A stretch of DNA of 64,000 nucleotides from Nocardia miyunensis NBRC 108239 (GTDB lineage: Bacteria > Actinomycetota > Actinomycetes > Mycobacteriales > Mycobacteriaceae). The first letter of the stretch is position 1; the number at the start of each line of letters is the position of its first letter. The stretch is from assembly GCF_001613065.1 (NCBI RefSeq), contig NZ_BDBQ01000085.1, positions 1-64,000 on the forward strand, given 5' to 3'. Below the pieces are notes generated by a model. It was not told the origin of the DNA, searched no databases, and saw only the letters and a list, made by a program, of their open reading frames with translations. The position numbers and the translations under genes were made by a program. Below, one piece after another: positions 28,001 to 36,615 of the stretch.

Positions 28001-28213
28001 GCCACCGCGCTCGGGCGTCCGGAACGGGGTGCGGTGTTGCTCGGCGCTGCCGAGGCGTTGCGCGGAATGCCCGCGGCCGGAGGCGGTGTGATCGCGGAGA
28101 CCACCGCCCGGTGCCGGGCGGAGCTGGGCGAACACGGTTTCCGGGCCGCATACGCCCGCGGCGCCGAATCCACGGTCGAGGAGGTCGCCGCGCTGCTCGG
28201 TGAGTGGCGGTGA
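25061..28213 (+). CDS. AfsR/SARP-like transcriptional regulator with BTAD and ATPase domains
   Basis: 1050 residues from the ATG at 25061 (AGGAG 4 bases upstream); GTG at 25118 (VQIGILGPVEM), close to the usual family start, is possible. N-terminal winged-helix DNA-binding domain (VRTLLALLASEAGSLVSRE), then a bacterial transcriptional activation domain (AALALGDHRAAVALLTELV..LGIDPSAELA) and a STAND-type ATPase with Walker A GPGGTGKTR and Walker B LLIVLDNCEHLVD. A TPR-like C-terminal half follows (PAEARRYYATALES). SARP-type proteins activate secondary-metabolism genes. The adjacent FAD oxidoreductase and VOC protein are likely targets. The alternation of Ala/Leu/Arg-rich helices fits a superhelical signalling domain. 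Confidence 0.9.
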   Translation: MDETAHEPDPRPCSVILTIVQIGILGPVEMRRAGGSPVAVGGPQVRTLLALLASEAGSLVSRERLIDDLYGEEPPRDARHALQSQISRLRRALRAAGAEECLESAAAGYRLAIDPAAVDAHRFVQLAGDARDALGDRDPATAAALLDEAERMWRGAALADVCDAPFAAAVVNRLTEIRLAAREDRAEAALALGDHRAAVALLTELVAAQPLRERTRALLMRGLSGAGRRGEALELFEQGRRLLAEELGIDPSAELAQAHLEILRAEAGTVPARRWPAPLTTFVGRDDELAQISALLGRSRLVTLTGPGGTGKTRLALEAGARASGEVFFVDLSPLSAGEQIAREITAALGGRAGTEHEDAETGLRALLTDRALLIVLDNCEHLVDACARLVHGLLRDCPGVRVLATSRECLRITGEIVVAVGQLPVADPKAPLPEQLGCTAVRLFADRAAAARPGFTVDAGTIALVRRICARLDGLPLALELAAARLRTLDIAEIDARLADRFRLLTRGDRTAEPRHRTLRAVVHWSWELLDPAERLLARRFAVFAGDVTAGAVASVCELDDADELLADLAEKSLVEVRGGRYRMLETIRAYSSARLAESGEHERLRNACARYYTELAERADPLLRGPDQLRWLTLLSQEHDNLQAALRWAVSADPALARQLIAAQAWYWWLSGRPGDAVELAGTLLHGLDPATCVEEYALCAAVAARGQAGYSAAVGVAVSAVAGLEKPLRRPHLVFLLATSGGLPGPEAERLDRLFGPDPWAQAFRRLGAGLHLLMSGQPRLAEPELRCALAGFRATGDRWAIATTLDKLAVVADWRGERGAALESIDEAVALFAELGVGDEAADLLNRRGDMLARGPGRAPDAAGAEVAYRRAAELARSAGATDMYANALRGLGDLARAAGDPAEARRYYATALESPDNESAGMAEARARSLIGMGWTSLMEGDIDAGRAAPREAFELSHRVSRPVAAEAVEAVAGFATALGRPERGAVLLGAAEALRGMPAAGGGVIAETTARCRAELGEHGFRAAYARGAESTVEEVAALLGEWR

Positions 28214-28258
28214 GCCGACGGTGAGGGTTCGGTGAGCGTCGCGTCCGACGCTGTTCGC

Positions 28259-29470
28259 ATGACAACACAGCAGTTCACCAACAAGACGGTCCTCATCTCC
28301 GGTGCGAGTGTCGCCGGTCCGGCCCTGGCCTACTGGCTGACTCGGTACGGGTTCGCCGTCACCGTCGTCGAGCAGGCTCCCACCCTGCGGGAAGGGGGCT
28401 ACAAGGTCGACATCCGTGGCGTGGCGATGGACGTGATCGACCGGATGGGCCTGTCGCAGGAGATTCGCCAGGCCTCCACCGCGATCCGGGGCGGGACGTG
28501 GGTCGACGGCAGCGGCGAGGCCCTGGCCACCTTGGGGCCCGAGCTGATCGGGTTGCGCTCGCGCGGCGACGACGAGGTACTGCGCGGAGACCTGTCCCGG
28601 ATTCTCTTCGACGCCACCAAGGACGTGGTCGAATACCTCTACGGTGATTCGATCGTCGAGATCGCGGAGCAAGCCGACGGAGTACGCGTCCGGTTCCGCA
28701 ATGCCGCGCCACGAGTGTTCGATCTGGTGATCGGTGCCGACGGCATGCATTCGGCGGTGCGCCGGTTGGTCTTCGGGGCCGAGGAACAGTTCGCCCGGCA
28801 CACCGGAATGGCCGCCTGTGTGGTCTCGGTACCGAATTCTCTGGAGCTCGACCACTGGGAGCTGATACATCCCATCCCCGGTCAGGTGGTGCAGGTGTAC
28901 GCGACGCAGCGGAGTACGGCCAAGGCGCAGTTCATCTTCCGAGTTCCCGAGCAGCTGCCCGACCGTCGCGACCGGGCTGCTCAGCAACAACTGGTGGCCG
29001 GTGCGTTCGCCGACGCGGGCTGGCGGACACCGGCCCTGCTCGACGCCATGCCGGACTCCCCGGACTTCTACTTCGACACCGTCAGCCAGATCCACCTCGA
29101 CCGCTGGTCGCGGGGGCGCGTCGCGGTGGTCGGTGACGCCGCGTGGTGCCCGTCACCGTTGTCCGGGCAGGGCACGAGCATGGCGCTGGTCGGGGCGTAT
29201 GTCCTTGCCGGAGAATTGAAAGCGGCCGCGGGCGACCATCGCGTCGCGTTCGATCGCTACCAGGCCGTGCTGGGTGATTACGTCACCGAGAACCTGACCT
29301 TGGGCTGGAGCAACGCCACCCAGATGGTCGCCGCGAACCGGCGCGCGATCCGGCTGCAGACCACCATGTTGCGGATGCTGCGCCACATGCCCTGGAAGGG
29401 CTTGGCGTTGCGCCCGATCATCAAGCCGCTCGAGCACGCCGCCAATGCCATTCGCCTCACGGACTACTGA
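28259..29470 (+). CDS. FAD-dependent oxidoreductase / monooxygenase
   Basis: 403 residues from the ATG at 28259 (MTTQQFTNK); GTG 28232 is an upstream alternative. FAD-binding ISGASVAGPALAYWLTRYG with VVEQAP (end of the first beta-alpha-beta unit), DG motif DLVIGADGMHSAVR and GD motif VAVVGDAAWCPSPLSGQGTS. This is a PHBH-fold class A monooxygenase-like protein of the kind common near secondary-metabolite genes, including tetracycline-degrading TetX relatives. Substrate unknown. It lies 45 bp after the SARP stop codon and 60 bp before the VOC gene, so a three-gene transcript is plausible. Confidence 0.88.
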   Translation: MTTQQFTNKTVLISGASVAGPALAYWLTRYGFAVTVVEQAPTLREGGYKVDIRGVAMDVIDRMGLSQEIRQASTAIRGGTWVDGSGEALATLGPELIGLRSRGDDEVLRGDLSRILFDATKDVVEYLYGDSIVEIAEQADGVRVRFRNAAPRVFDLVIGADGMHSAVRRLVFGAEEQFARHTGMAACVVSVPNSLELDHWELIHPIPGQVVQVYATQRSTAKAQFIFRVPEQLPDRRDRAAQQQLVAGAFADAGWRTPALLDAMPDSPDFYFDTVSQIHLDRWSRGRVAVVGDAAWCPSPLSGQGTSMALVGAYVLAGELKAAAGDHRVAFDRYQAVLGDYVTENLTLGWSNATQMVAANRRAIRLQTTMLRMLRHMPWKGLALRPIIKPLEHAANAIRLTDY

Positions 29471-29530
29471 ACCCGTTGCCCCGCAACGCCTTCGCTCATT
29501 CCCGTTCCAGATTCATCGAGGAGTACCCGC

Positions 29531-30043
29531 ATGAGTATCGTCACCGGCCCGATCTTCCAGCTGGCGTGGGTCGTCCACGACCTCGACACCGCCGAAAGAG
29601 AGTTCGGCGAACAGTACGGCGTCGAGACCTGGATGCGCATGCCCAGCATGCGCTTCGGGCCCGATCAGGCGCGCTACCGCGGTGCGCCCGCCGACTACGT
29701 CGTCGACACCTCGCTCGCCTACGCCGGCGGTCAGCAACTCGAACTGATCGCCCCGGTGTCGGGTGCGAACCTGTACACCGAACAGCTCGCGCGCTCAGGT
29801 CCCGGACTCAACCACATCGCTTATGTTCCAGAGGATTTCGATGCGTCACTCGCGCGGGCACGCGCCCGTGGGATCGAGGTGGTCCAGCATTGCACCGTCG
29901 CCGAGCTCGGTATGGAATTCGCATATCTGGCGGGCGGGCCACTCGGCGCGCACATCGAACTGCTGCGCCTGCCAGCCGACGCCCGAGCTCTGTTCGACAG
30001 CATGATTCCCGACGGTTACCGCAACCCGTGGCACCGTGCGTAG
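29531..30043 (+). CDS. VOC-superfamily (glyoxalase/dioxygenase-fold) protein
   Basis: 170 residues, with GAGGAG 7 bases upstream of the ATG. Two VOC beta-alpha-beta-beta-beta units: ..PIFQLAWVVHDLDTAEREFGE and GLNHIAYVPEDFDASLARARARG, with the end AYLAGGPLGAHIELLRLP. The His in LNHIAY and Glu in HIELL are in the usual metal-ligand positions of the second unit. It could be a glyoxalase-type isomerase, a dioxygenase or a resistance protein. Its position beside an FAD oxidoreductase and a SARP points to small-molecule modification. Confidence 0.85.
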   Translation: MSIVTGPIFQLAWVVHDLDTAEREFGEQYGVETWMRMPSMRFGPDQARYRGAPADYVVDTSLAYAGGQQLELIAPVSGANLYTEQLARSGPGLNHIAYVPEDFDASLARARARGIEVVQHCTVAELGMEFAYLAGGPLGAHIELLRLPADARALFDSMIPDGYRNPWHRA

Positions 30044-30275
30044 ACGCTCTCGGCGGACCGGTACATTCCGGCGGCCGTCGGCGGATGAAGCCCTGATCAT
30101 CGCCCCGCGAATCGGCCGTCCGGCCGCGCTCTCCCCGGGCCGGGAGCGCGATGGTCGGGGTTTTCGGCAATCGCCGGTTCGCCGCCGCGGTCGTCCCGCA
30201 ACTGCCGCGGTAGGGCTTCTATCCTCGAGAGTGTCGGTTTGCCCGGGCAGCGGTAGGCCGCGCCGAGAGGAGCGG

Positions 30276-30806
30276 GTGTTGGGCGCAGGACGGGACTGGC
30301 GGCGAGCCGGGGTGATCACGGGAATCGTGGGGGTGCTGATCGCGGTGCCCGCGGCGATGGCCGCCCTGGTTCCGACGCGGGAGACGCCGGTGAACCACGG
30401 CGCGACGATCCGGCTCACCGCACCCGGCCAGGACCCCGAGACGATCGAATTCTCCGGCGTGGACGGCTGGAATCGACGGCCGACCGGCGACCATACGACC
30501 GCGGTTCTGGACGGTCCGAACGGACGGGTCCTGCTGGTCACCGTCGCCAACGGGGTCACCGATTTCGGCTCCGCGGCCCAGTGGCGGCGAAAAGTGCTGG
30601 GGACACAGGCTTTTCCGGTGCGCGAGGACGGCGGGAATATCGCCAACACCTACGGATTCGCCGGGCCGACCTGCCGGGGCAGCACGCGTCCGGGGGTGTG
30701 CGCGATCCTCGGCGATCACAATCTCGTGGTGTCGGTGCTGATCAGCGGGACCGACGCCGGTGCGGATCTGCAACCGATCGTGTACTCGCTGCGGGTGCCG
30801 TCATGA
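30276..30806 (+). CDS. membrane-anchored protein of unknown function
   Basis: 176 residues from a GTG at 30276 preceded by GAGAGGAG. One N-terminal span (GVITGIVGVLIAVPAAMAAL), then an extracytoplasmic domain with two cysteines close together (PTCRGSTRPGVCAI). No known family recognised. Its stop overlaps the start of the PrsW-like gene (ATGA), so the two are translationally coupled and probably work together. The frame runs upstream to 30036 but that part overlaps the VOC gene. Confidence 0.75.
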   Translation: MLGAGRDWRRAGVITGIVGVLIAVPAAMAALVPTRETPVNHGATIRLTAPGQDPETIEFSGVDGWNRRPTGDHTTAVLDGPNGRVLLVTVANGVTDFGSAAQWRRKVLGTQAFPVREDGGNIANTYGFAGPTCRGSTRPGVCAILGDHNLVVSVLISGTDAGADLQPIVYSLRVPS

Positions 30807-31882
30807 CCTGGTTCCGGCCGCGTTCGGCGCTGTGGTGGACGTACTGCCTGATCTGCCTGGCCGGATCGATCGCGCTGGTGCTGCAACTGCTCCCGGCCGC
30901 GCTGCTCACCTGGTCCGGAATCCTGGTCGGACTGCCGTTCATGGTGGTGACGCTGCTGGTGGTCGGCGCACTGCTGATCTGGCTGGATCTGTTCCGCGAC
31001 CACGTGCGGATTCGCGTCCCGCTCGCGATGGGATTCGTGTGGGGCGCCGCGGCCGGGCCCGGGATCGCGATCTTCGGCAACGACAACCTCATTCACGCCA
31101 TTCAGAATCTCGCCGGGGACGCGTTCGCGGCGGACTGGCAGGCGCCGATCTCGGCCTCGATCATCGAGGAGGGCGTCAAGGGCGCGGGAGTTCTGGCGGT
31201 CGCCTGGCTGTTCCGGTCGCAGCTGAGCAGGCCCATGCACGGGCTGCTGCTCGGCGGGTTCACCGGACTCGGATTCCAGATCACCGAGGACGCCACCTAC
31301 TCGGCCAATGCCGGGCTGCTGTCCGCGCAGGGCGATCTCGGCACTGCGCTGCTGGTCGCGATTCTGCGGCTGCTGACCGGCGCCACCTCGCACTGGATGC
31401 TCACCGGGATCGCCGGAATCGGCATCGTCACCGCGGTCTGCGCGTCGGGGTGGTCCCGCGCGCGGCGGGCGAGCGCCCTGGTGGTGTTCTATCTGCTCGG
31501 CGCCGCAATGCATTTCGGCTGGGACGCCCCGATGCCGGGCAACAACGCGATCGGCACCGTGCTGTGGCGGACTCTCCTCTACGTCGTCATATTCGTCACG
31601 GTCTACCGCTGGGTGGTCCGGATCGAAACGCGCTGGTACCGATCGGTGGTCGACTGGGCCGTCGCACAACACCTCGCCCCGCCCGACGAACTGAACACCC
31701 TGATCTCCCGCCGCAGCCGGCGACGTGCCCGCCGCGCACTGCGTCTGCCGCACCGGATCGCGGTGCTGCGCCGAAATGAGCTTTTGGACTGGGTACAAAT
31801 CGTGGATGCCCGACTATGTGGTACCGACGGTGCGATACTCGGGAGATCCGGCGGGTCGGCCATCGATCACGGAACCGGCTGA
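30803..31882 (+). CDS. PrsW-family intramembrane protease-like protein
   Basis: 359 residues; the ATG overlaps the preceding stop by 4 bp. About eight or nine membrane spans. PrsW-type motifs: SIIEEGVKGAGVLAV (EExxK) at about residue 118 and FQITEDATY, then GAAMHFGWDAPMPG (HxxxD). In Bacillus, PrsW cleaves an anti-sigma factor; here the membrane-anchored partner gene just upstream is an obvious candidate substrate or partner, but that is inference. The C-terminal 80 residues are basic and cytoplasmic (RRSRRRARRALRLPHR). It may alternatively be an inactive family member. Confidence 0.82.
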   Translation: MTWFRPRSALWWTYCLICLAGSIALVLQLLPAALLTWSGILVGLPFMVVTLLVVGALLIWLDLFRDHVRIRVPLAMGFVWGAAAGPGIAIFGNDNLIHAIQNLAGDAFAADWQAPISASIIEEGVKGAGVLAVAWLFRSQLSRPMHGLLLGGFTGLGFQITEDATYSANAGLLSAQGDLGTALLVAILRLLTGATSHWMLTGIAGIGIVTAVCASGWSRARRASALVVFYLLGAAMHFGWDAPMPGNNAIGTVLWRTLLYVVIFVTVYRWVVRIETRWYRSVVDWAVAQHLAPPDELNTLISRRSRRRARRALRLPHRIAVLRRNELLDWVQIVDARLCGTDGAILGRSGGSAIDHGTG

Positions 31883-31926
31883 GACCGGGCGCATCACCCG
31901 ACAAACCGATTCGTGAGGAGTGGACG

Positions 31927-32931
31927 ATGCTGGCAGCGCGACTGCATCTGGGACCGGAACGTCATCTGGCACTCGACGAGGTGCCCGTTCCCGAACCGGG
32001 CCCGGATCAGGTGCTGATCGAGGTGGCCGCGGCGGGCGTGTGCCTGTCCGACGTACACCTCATCGACGGCACCCTGACCCCGCTGTTCCTCGACGGTGAC
32101 GTGGTCACCCTGGGTCACGAGGTCGCCGGGACGGTGCATACGCTCGGCCCCGGCGTGACCGCGGCGAAGGTGGGCGACCGGGTGCTGCTGCAGGCCGGTG
32201 AGGAGCGCAACGGCGCGGTGTTCACCCGGGGCGTCGACTACGACGGCGGCTGGGCCGAATACGCCCTCGCCCGCGTCGACACCCTGGTCCCGATTCCCGA
32301 CGATCTGCCCTTCGAACAGGCATGTTTCATCCCGGACGCGGTGTCGACACCGTGGGCGGCGATCACCGCGACCGCGCAGGTGCGCCCGGCCGAACCGGTC
32401 GGCGTCTGGGGTGTGGGCGGTCTCGGCGCACACGGTGTGCAGCTGCTGCGGTTGATGGGCGCGGCGCCGATCATCGCGGTCGATCCGCTGCCCGCCGCGC
32501 GCGAACGCGCCCTGGAATTCGGCGCGGATCTGGCCCTGGACCCGGCCGATCCCGACCTGCGCAGCCAGGTCTTCGCCGCCACCGGCGGTGCCGGACTGGC
32601 CGCGGCCTTCGATTTCGCCGGGGTCGCCGCCGTGCGCGAACAGGCGATCATCTGCCTCGGACCGGGCGGACGGCTGGTACTGGTCGGGCTGACCGACAAG
32701 CCGATCACCATCACCGGGGGCACCGCGTTCAGCTTCTTCGGGCAGCAGTTGCGCGGACACTACGGCTCCACCCCCGAACACGTGACCGAACTGGTCAAGC
32801 TCCAGCGCCTGCACCGGGTGGACTTCGCCCGGTCGGTCAGCGCCGTGCTGCCGCTGGCCGATGCCGAGAAAGCGGTCGCCGCACTGGAGTCCAAGCAGGG
32901 CAACCCCATCCGGATCGTGCTCGAACCCTAG
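31927..32931 (+). CDS. zinc-dependent alcohol dehydrogenase-like MDR protein
   Basis: 334 residues from the ATG at 31927 (MLAARLHLG), with GAGGAG about 8 bases upstream. GroES-like domain with GVCLSDVHL and TLGHEVAGTV; Cys and His-Glu in these motifs are the catalytic zinc positions. Rossmann domain VGVWGVGGLGAHGVQLLRLMGA binds NAD(P). The structural-zinc four-Cys loop found in classical ADHs appears absent (AGEERNGAVFTRGV instead). Such proteins oxidise or reduce alcohols, aldehydes or related carbonyls; substrate unknown. Confidence 0.9.
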   Translation: MLAARLHLGPERHLALDEVPVPEPGPDQVLIEVAAAGVCLSDVHLIDGTLTPLFLDGDVVTLGHEVAGTVHTLGPGVTAAKVGDRVLLQAGEERNGAVFTRGVDYDGGWAEYALARVDTLVPIPDDLPFEQACFIPDAVSTPWAAITATAQVRPAEPVGVWGVGGLGAHGVQLLRLMGAAPIIAVDPLPAARERALEFGADLALDPADPDLRSQVFAATGGAGLAAAFDFAGVAAVREQAIICLGPGGRLVLVGLTDKPITITGGTAFSFFGQQLRGHYGSTPEHVTELVKLQRLHRVDFARSVSAVLPLADAEKAVAALESKQGNPIRIVLEP

Positions 32932-32991
32932 TATGAGAGGGTTGGTGCCTCGAGATATCAGCATCGGTACCGCACAAGGGGGCCCCAGACG

Positions 32992-34347
32992 ATGACCTCA
33001 CTCGGCGGCGGGGTGTTCGTCGACTGGGAGAACCTCACCCACCAGTCCAAACTGGTCGTCGATCTGGTCAGTTTCGCGATCTTCAGCGGGCTCGCGGGTT
33101 GGCTCACCAACTGGACCGGCGTGCTGATGTTGTTCTGGCCGTTGCAGTTTCGCGGCGTTCGGGTGCCCGGCCTGAAGGTGCTGTACCCCTACTTCCCGCG
33201 CCGGGTGCAGGTGCTGCCGACGTTCTCCGGCGACGGCAGCCGGATCGGTTTCCAGGGATTCATCCCCGCGCGCGCGGAGAAGATGGCCAGTATCTGCGTG
33301 GATATGGCGATCATGCGGATCGGCAGTCCCCGGGATTTCATCCACGAACTGGATCTGCAGGGTATCGCCGACTTCATCGCGGAGGTCGCCCGGCCGCAGG
33401 TGCCCGAACTGGTGGACGGCGTCATGCAGCGGGAGAATCCGGAGCTGTGGCGCGCGGTCCCGCGGGCGGCTCGCCAACTGCTGTATCAGCGGGTGGAACG
33501 GGAACTGCCCACGATGTGCCGCCGCGCGTTCGAACAGCTCGGGGACAATGTCGATCAGCTGATCGATATCAAGATCTTCGTCATCCGCTATCTGCGCGAG
33601 AATCCGCACATTCTCAAGGATCTGACCACCACGATCGCCGCGCCGGAGCTGAAGTTCATGGTGCGGATCGGCCTGTTGGGCGCGCCGTTCGGACTGTTGC
33701 TCGCGCTGCTGATGTTCGTTCACGACAACGCCCCGGTCCTGAACCTGATCCCGGGTTGGCTGATCATCCTGACCGTGACGGCCTCGATCGGCGTGCTGGT
33801 GAACGTCATCGCGATCAAGATGGTGTTCGAACCGGGCGATCCGCAGCCGCGCTACAAATATCTGTGGAAGCAGGCGCTGCTGGCCAAGCGGCAGCCGCAG
33901 GCCGCGGGCGATCTGGCGCACATCCTGGCCTATCAGGTGCTCACCCTGCCGAATCTGGCCACCGAACTGCTCGCCGGGCCCAACGGCGACAAGACGTATC
34001 AGATCGTGGAGACGCTGATCTCCGAGGAGATCCACCGGCAGCTCGGCCCCACCACGGGGATGGTGCGAGTCGCGTTCGGCCGCAGGCAGTTCGACAATCT
34101 GAAGGTGGGCGCGGCCGGCGCCGCGGTGGGCCTGGCGCCGACGCTGGTCGCGGACGAGGCGTTCGCGCTGGAGCAGGCGAAGAAGATCGACGAGTTCGCC
34201 GCGCGCAAATTGCAGCAGCTCACGCCGGGGGAGTTCATGGAGATGTTCTACGCCTCGGTCGAGCAGGATGCCTGGCTGCTGTATCTGCACGGTGCGGTGC
34301 TGGGTCTGGTCGTCGGCGCGGTGCACATGGTGCTGTTCGGCTGGTAG
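32992..34347 (+). CDS. DUF445-like membrane protein
   Basis: 451 residues from the ATG at 32992 (MTSLGGGVFVDW), with AAGGGGG about 11 bases upstream. An N-terminal span (FAIFSGLAGWLTNWTGVLML) carries the NW..V motif found in DUF445/YheB-like proteins; two spans lie in the middle (LGAPFGLLLALLMFV, LIILTVTASIGVLVNVIAI) and one at the C-terminus (YLHGAVLGLVVGAVHMVLF). The soluble segments between them are helical. Function unknown; membrane-associated role inferred. Monocistronic with a possible weak terminator after it. Confidence 0.8.
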   Translation: MTSLGGGVFVDWENLTHQSKLVVDLVSFAIFSGLAGWLTNWTGVLMLFWPLQFRGVRVPGLKVLYPYFPRRVQVLPTFSGDGSRIGFQGFIPARAEKMASICVDMAIMRIGSPRDFIHELDLQGIADFIAEVARPQVPELVDGVMQRENPELWRAVPRAARQLLYQRVERELPTMCRRAFEQLGDNVDQLIDIKIFVIRYLRENPHILKDLTTTIAAPELKFMVRIGLLGAPFGLLLALLMFVHDNAPVLNLIPGWLIILTVTASIGVLVNVIAIKMVFEPGDPQPRYKYLWKQALLAKRQPQAAGDLAHILAYQVLTLPNLATELLAGPNGDKTYQIVETLISEEIHRQLGPTTGMVRVAFGRRQFDNLKVGAAGAAVGLAPTLVADEAFALEQAKKIDEFAARKLQQLTPGEFMEMFYASVEQDAWLLYLHGAVLGLVVGAVHMVLFGW

Positions 34348-34370
34348 GCCGGGTCGGGCACGGTCGATAA

Positions 34371-34393
34371 CAAGCAGGCATGCTTGCATTTTT
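34371..34393 (+). terminator. possible weak terminator after the DUF445-like gene
   Basis: CAAGCA-GGCA-TGCTTG, a short 6 bp stem, followed by CATTTTT. The T run is unusual in this GC-rich DNA. The stem is short, so this is tentative. Confidence 0.4.
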
Positions 34394-34420
34394 CCGGGGT
34401 TGTTTGCCATGCTGATCCGC

Positions 34421-35212
34421 ATGGTGGACGTGGCGGCACTGCTGGATGATCTCGCGGCGGAATGCGCCGATCTGGACCGGATCGTCGCCGGGCTGCCCGC
34501 GGCCCAGTGGGCACTCGCCACACCCGCGCCCGGCTGGACCATCGCCCATCAGATCGGCCACCTGACCTGGACGGATGAGGTCGCCACACTTTCCGCGACC
34601 GACGACGCCGCGTTCGGCGAACTGGTGCGTGACGCGTTGCCGCGAGCGGGGACGTTCGTCGACGAAGCCGCGGTCGAGGCCGCCGCCGCCCCGCCGGAGG
34701 AACTGCTCGAGCGATGGCGGCGCGGCCGCGAGGCGCTCGCGCAGGCGCTGCTAGCGGTGCCCGCGGGGACGAAGCTGAGCTGGTTCGGGCCGCCGATGAG
34801 CCCGGCGTCCATGGTCAGCGCCCGGCTGATGGAGACCTGGGCGCACGGACAGGATGTCGCCGACGCGCTCGGCGTGACCCGCACACCGACCGCGCGGCTG
34901 CGCACCATCGCCCATATCGGCGTGCGCACAAGGAATTTCGCGTATGCGGTACACGATCGCCCCATCCCCGCCGAGGATTTCCGGATCGAACTGACCGCAC
35001 CGGACGGCGCGGTGTGGAACTGGGGGCCCGAGTCGGCGAGTCAGCGCGTCACGGGACCGGCGGTGGATTTCTGCCTGCGAGTGACGCAGCGGCGGCATCT
35101 CGACGATCTGGCGCTCGAAGCCACCGGTGCGGATGCGCGGGAATGGCTGACGATCGCGCAGGCGTTCGCGGGGCCCGCGGGATCCGGGCGCGAGGCGGGG
35201 CAGTTCGCCTGA
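34421..35212 (+). CDS. DinB/mycothiol-dependent-isomerase-fold protein (TIGR03084-like)
   Basis: 263 residues from the ATG at 34421 (MVDVAALLDDLAAE); an ATG at 34409 adds four residues. The four-helix bundle shows the metal-binding His pattern: WTIAHQIGHLTWTDE near residue 45, and RLMETWAHGQDVADALG. This is the layout of the mycothiol maleylpyruvate isomerase N-terminal domain and of the TIGR03084 family. It probably uses a metal and mycothiol or another thiol for isomerisation or transfer, which fits a mycothiol-producing actinobacterium. Substrate not indicated. Confidence 0.85.
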   Translation: MVDVAALLDDLAAECADLDRIVAGLPAAQWALATPAPGWTIAHQIGHLTWTDEVATLSATDDAAFGELVRDALPRAGTFVDEAAVEAAAAPPEELLERWRRGREALAQALLAVPAGTKLSWFGPPMSPASMVSARLMETWAHGQDVADALGVTRTPTARLRTIAHIGVRTRNFAYAVHDRPIPAEDFRIELTAPDGAVWNWGPESASQRVTGPAVDFCLRVTQRRHLDDLALEATGADAREWLTIAQAFAGPAGSGREAGQFA

Positions 35213-35535
35213 ACCGGCGATGATCGCGGGTGGGCGGCAACTGGAGCGGGCGAGCGTCAACTCGGGATATGCCGTGGCTGATGCCCGACCGGACGCCGTT
35301 GGCCGGAGGTCTCTGAGTTGGCAGTCGAAGCGGACGCTCGCCAGCTGATCGGATGATTACCCCGTTGATCACCTGCGGAAACCTTGCGGCACGAGATTTT
35401 TCGAATTTCGTGACCTGTGATCTTCACCTCCGCGTCCCGAATCGGTAACTCGCGGCGCAGTAATCTGGACGAGCGTACGACTTTCAACGGTGCGGGTCGC
35501 GCGACTGGGAGGACCAGGGGAAAGAGGTACGCACC
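35213..35535. other. gene-free stretch upstream of the secreted protein gene
   Basis: 323 bp. No ORF with coding character. The right end holds the promoter and a Shine-Dalgarno (GGAAAGAGG) for the gene at 35536. An AT-richer patch (GAGATTTTTCGAATTTCG, about 35391-35408) is the best promoter candidate. Confidence 0.5.
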
Positions 35536-36189
35536 GTGACATCGCAGATTCTCCGGCACACCGCCGTGGTGCTCGCCGGTATGGCCAGCATCGGATTCAC
35601 CGTTGCGGCCGGAACGTACGTCGTCAACCAGATGGCCACCGGCCAGCACGAGGCCGCCGGAACCCCGTCACCGGAAGACGCTGCGGCCGATGCGATTTCG
35701 CCCCTGTTGCGGCAGGCCGCCGAACCGGACGTTCCGCGACCGTCCACCGCCGCTGTGCGATTCACCTCCGAGACGCGCGAACTGCCCGTCACCATCGATC
35801 TGCGTCATCCTGCCGCGATGGCCCCCGCACCCGCCGAGCCGAGCGCACCGATCACCGCGGCCGTGCAGGCCACCACCGACCTCGACGCTCGCCTACCCCT
35901 GCCCGGCGACGCCTACGTCGGCGCGAATCTGACCAGACCCCAACCGGATTCGCTTTCGATGACCCTGGACACGAACCTGCTCGGCGATACCGCCCCCGGC
36001 ACCCGGCTCCGCACCGACCTGGACGTCCGAAACGGCCGGATCACCCTGGCTCTGTCCGATCCCTATCTGGGCAGCCAGTCCATCCAGATGTCCCCGCGCC
36101 ACGCCGACCCCGCCACCCCGGACCTGAGCACTACCGCCCCGGACCTGGCGCAGCCGACAAGCCCGAACCACCGGCTCGCCACCGCGTAG
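35536..36189 (+). CDS. secreted or membrane-anchored protein of unknown function
   Basis: 217 residues from a GTG at 35536 with GAAAGAGG 8 bases upstream. One hydrophobic N-terminal segment (HTAVVLAGMASIGFTVAAGTYV) serves as signal peptide or anchor. The rest is Pro/Ala/Thr/Asp-rich with low complexity, and no domain is recognised. Residues about 110-200 (DSLSMTLDTNLLGDT..ITLALSDPYLG) could form beta structure. Likely a cell-surface protein. Confidence 0.65.
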   Translation: MTSQILRHTAVVLAGMASIGFTVAAGTYVVNQMATGQHEAAGTPSPEDAAADAISPLLRQAAEPDVPRPSTAAVRFTSETRELPVTIDLRHPAAMAPAPAEPSAPITAAVQATTDLDARLPLPGDAYVGANLTRPQPDSLSMTLDTNLLGDTAPGTRLRTDLDVRNGRITLALSDPYLGSQSIQMSPRHADPATPDLSTTAPDLAQPTSPNHRLATA

Positions 36190-36615
36190 CTCGCCTGCGG
36201 GATCCGGCGGACGCACTCACGACCAGACGTGACCAAAGGCTCTACGCCACACCGCACTCCGCGACAGGGTGCCACGAACGTCCGCGGGTGTCGCACGCCC
36301 CAGGCTCGGCGAGCCACTTCCGGTGTGCGCTGCGACTGCCCGACCGGGTCGGCGAGCCAGCACGCGGGGATGCCGAATCCGGATGAATTGTGCGGAGCGC
36401 CAGAGAGACTCGGGATCGTCGGCAGGTGGAGGCGGACACCTTCGAGCAGCGAGCTGTGAGCCGACCGCCTCGGAACAGGCTGCCGCCGGCAATCACGACA
36501 TGACGCTGGGCCGGGAGCCGATCGCTTCACCTGAGTGAATCAGCTTGCGGCGCAATGCGATGTTTCACGATGAACAATGACGGCGACCCCGGGTTCGCGG
36601 GAGCCGCATTGCCGG
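36190..36615. other. gene-free stretch left of the decayed gene cluster
   Basis: 426 bp with only Arg/Ser/Cys-rich shadow ORFs on both strands. No clear regulatory site is seen. It forms the left part of a roughly 1 kb region (36190-37218) that otherwise contains only gene remnants. Confidence 0.5.

Noticed and set aside
36063..36530. Minus-strand ORF of 155 residues
   Set aside because: Cys/Ser/Arg-rich shadow composition, overlaps the 35536 gene end, no homology pattern.
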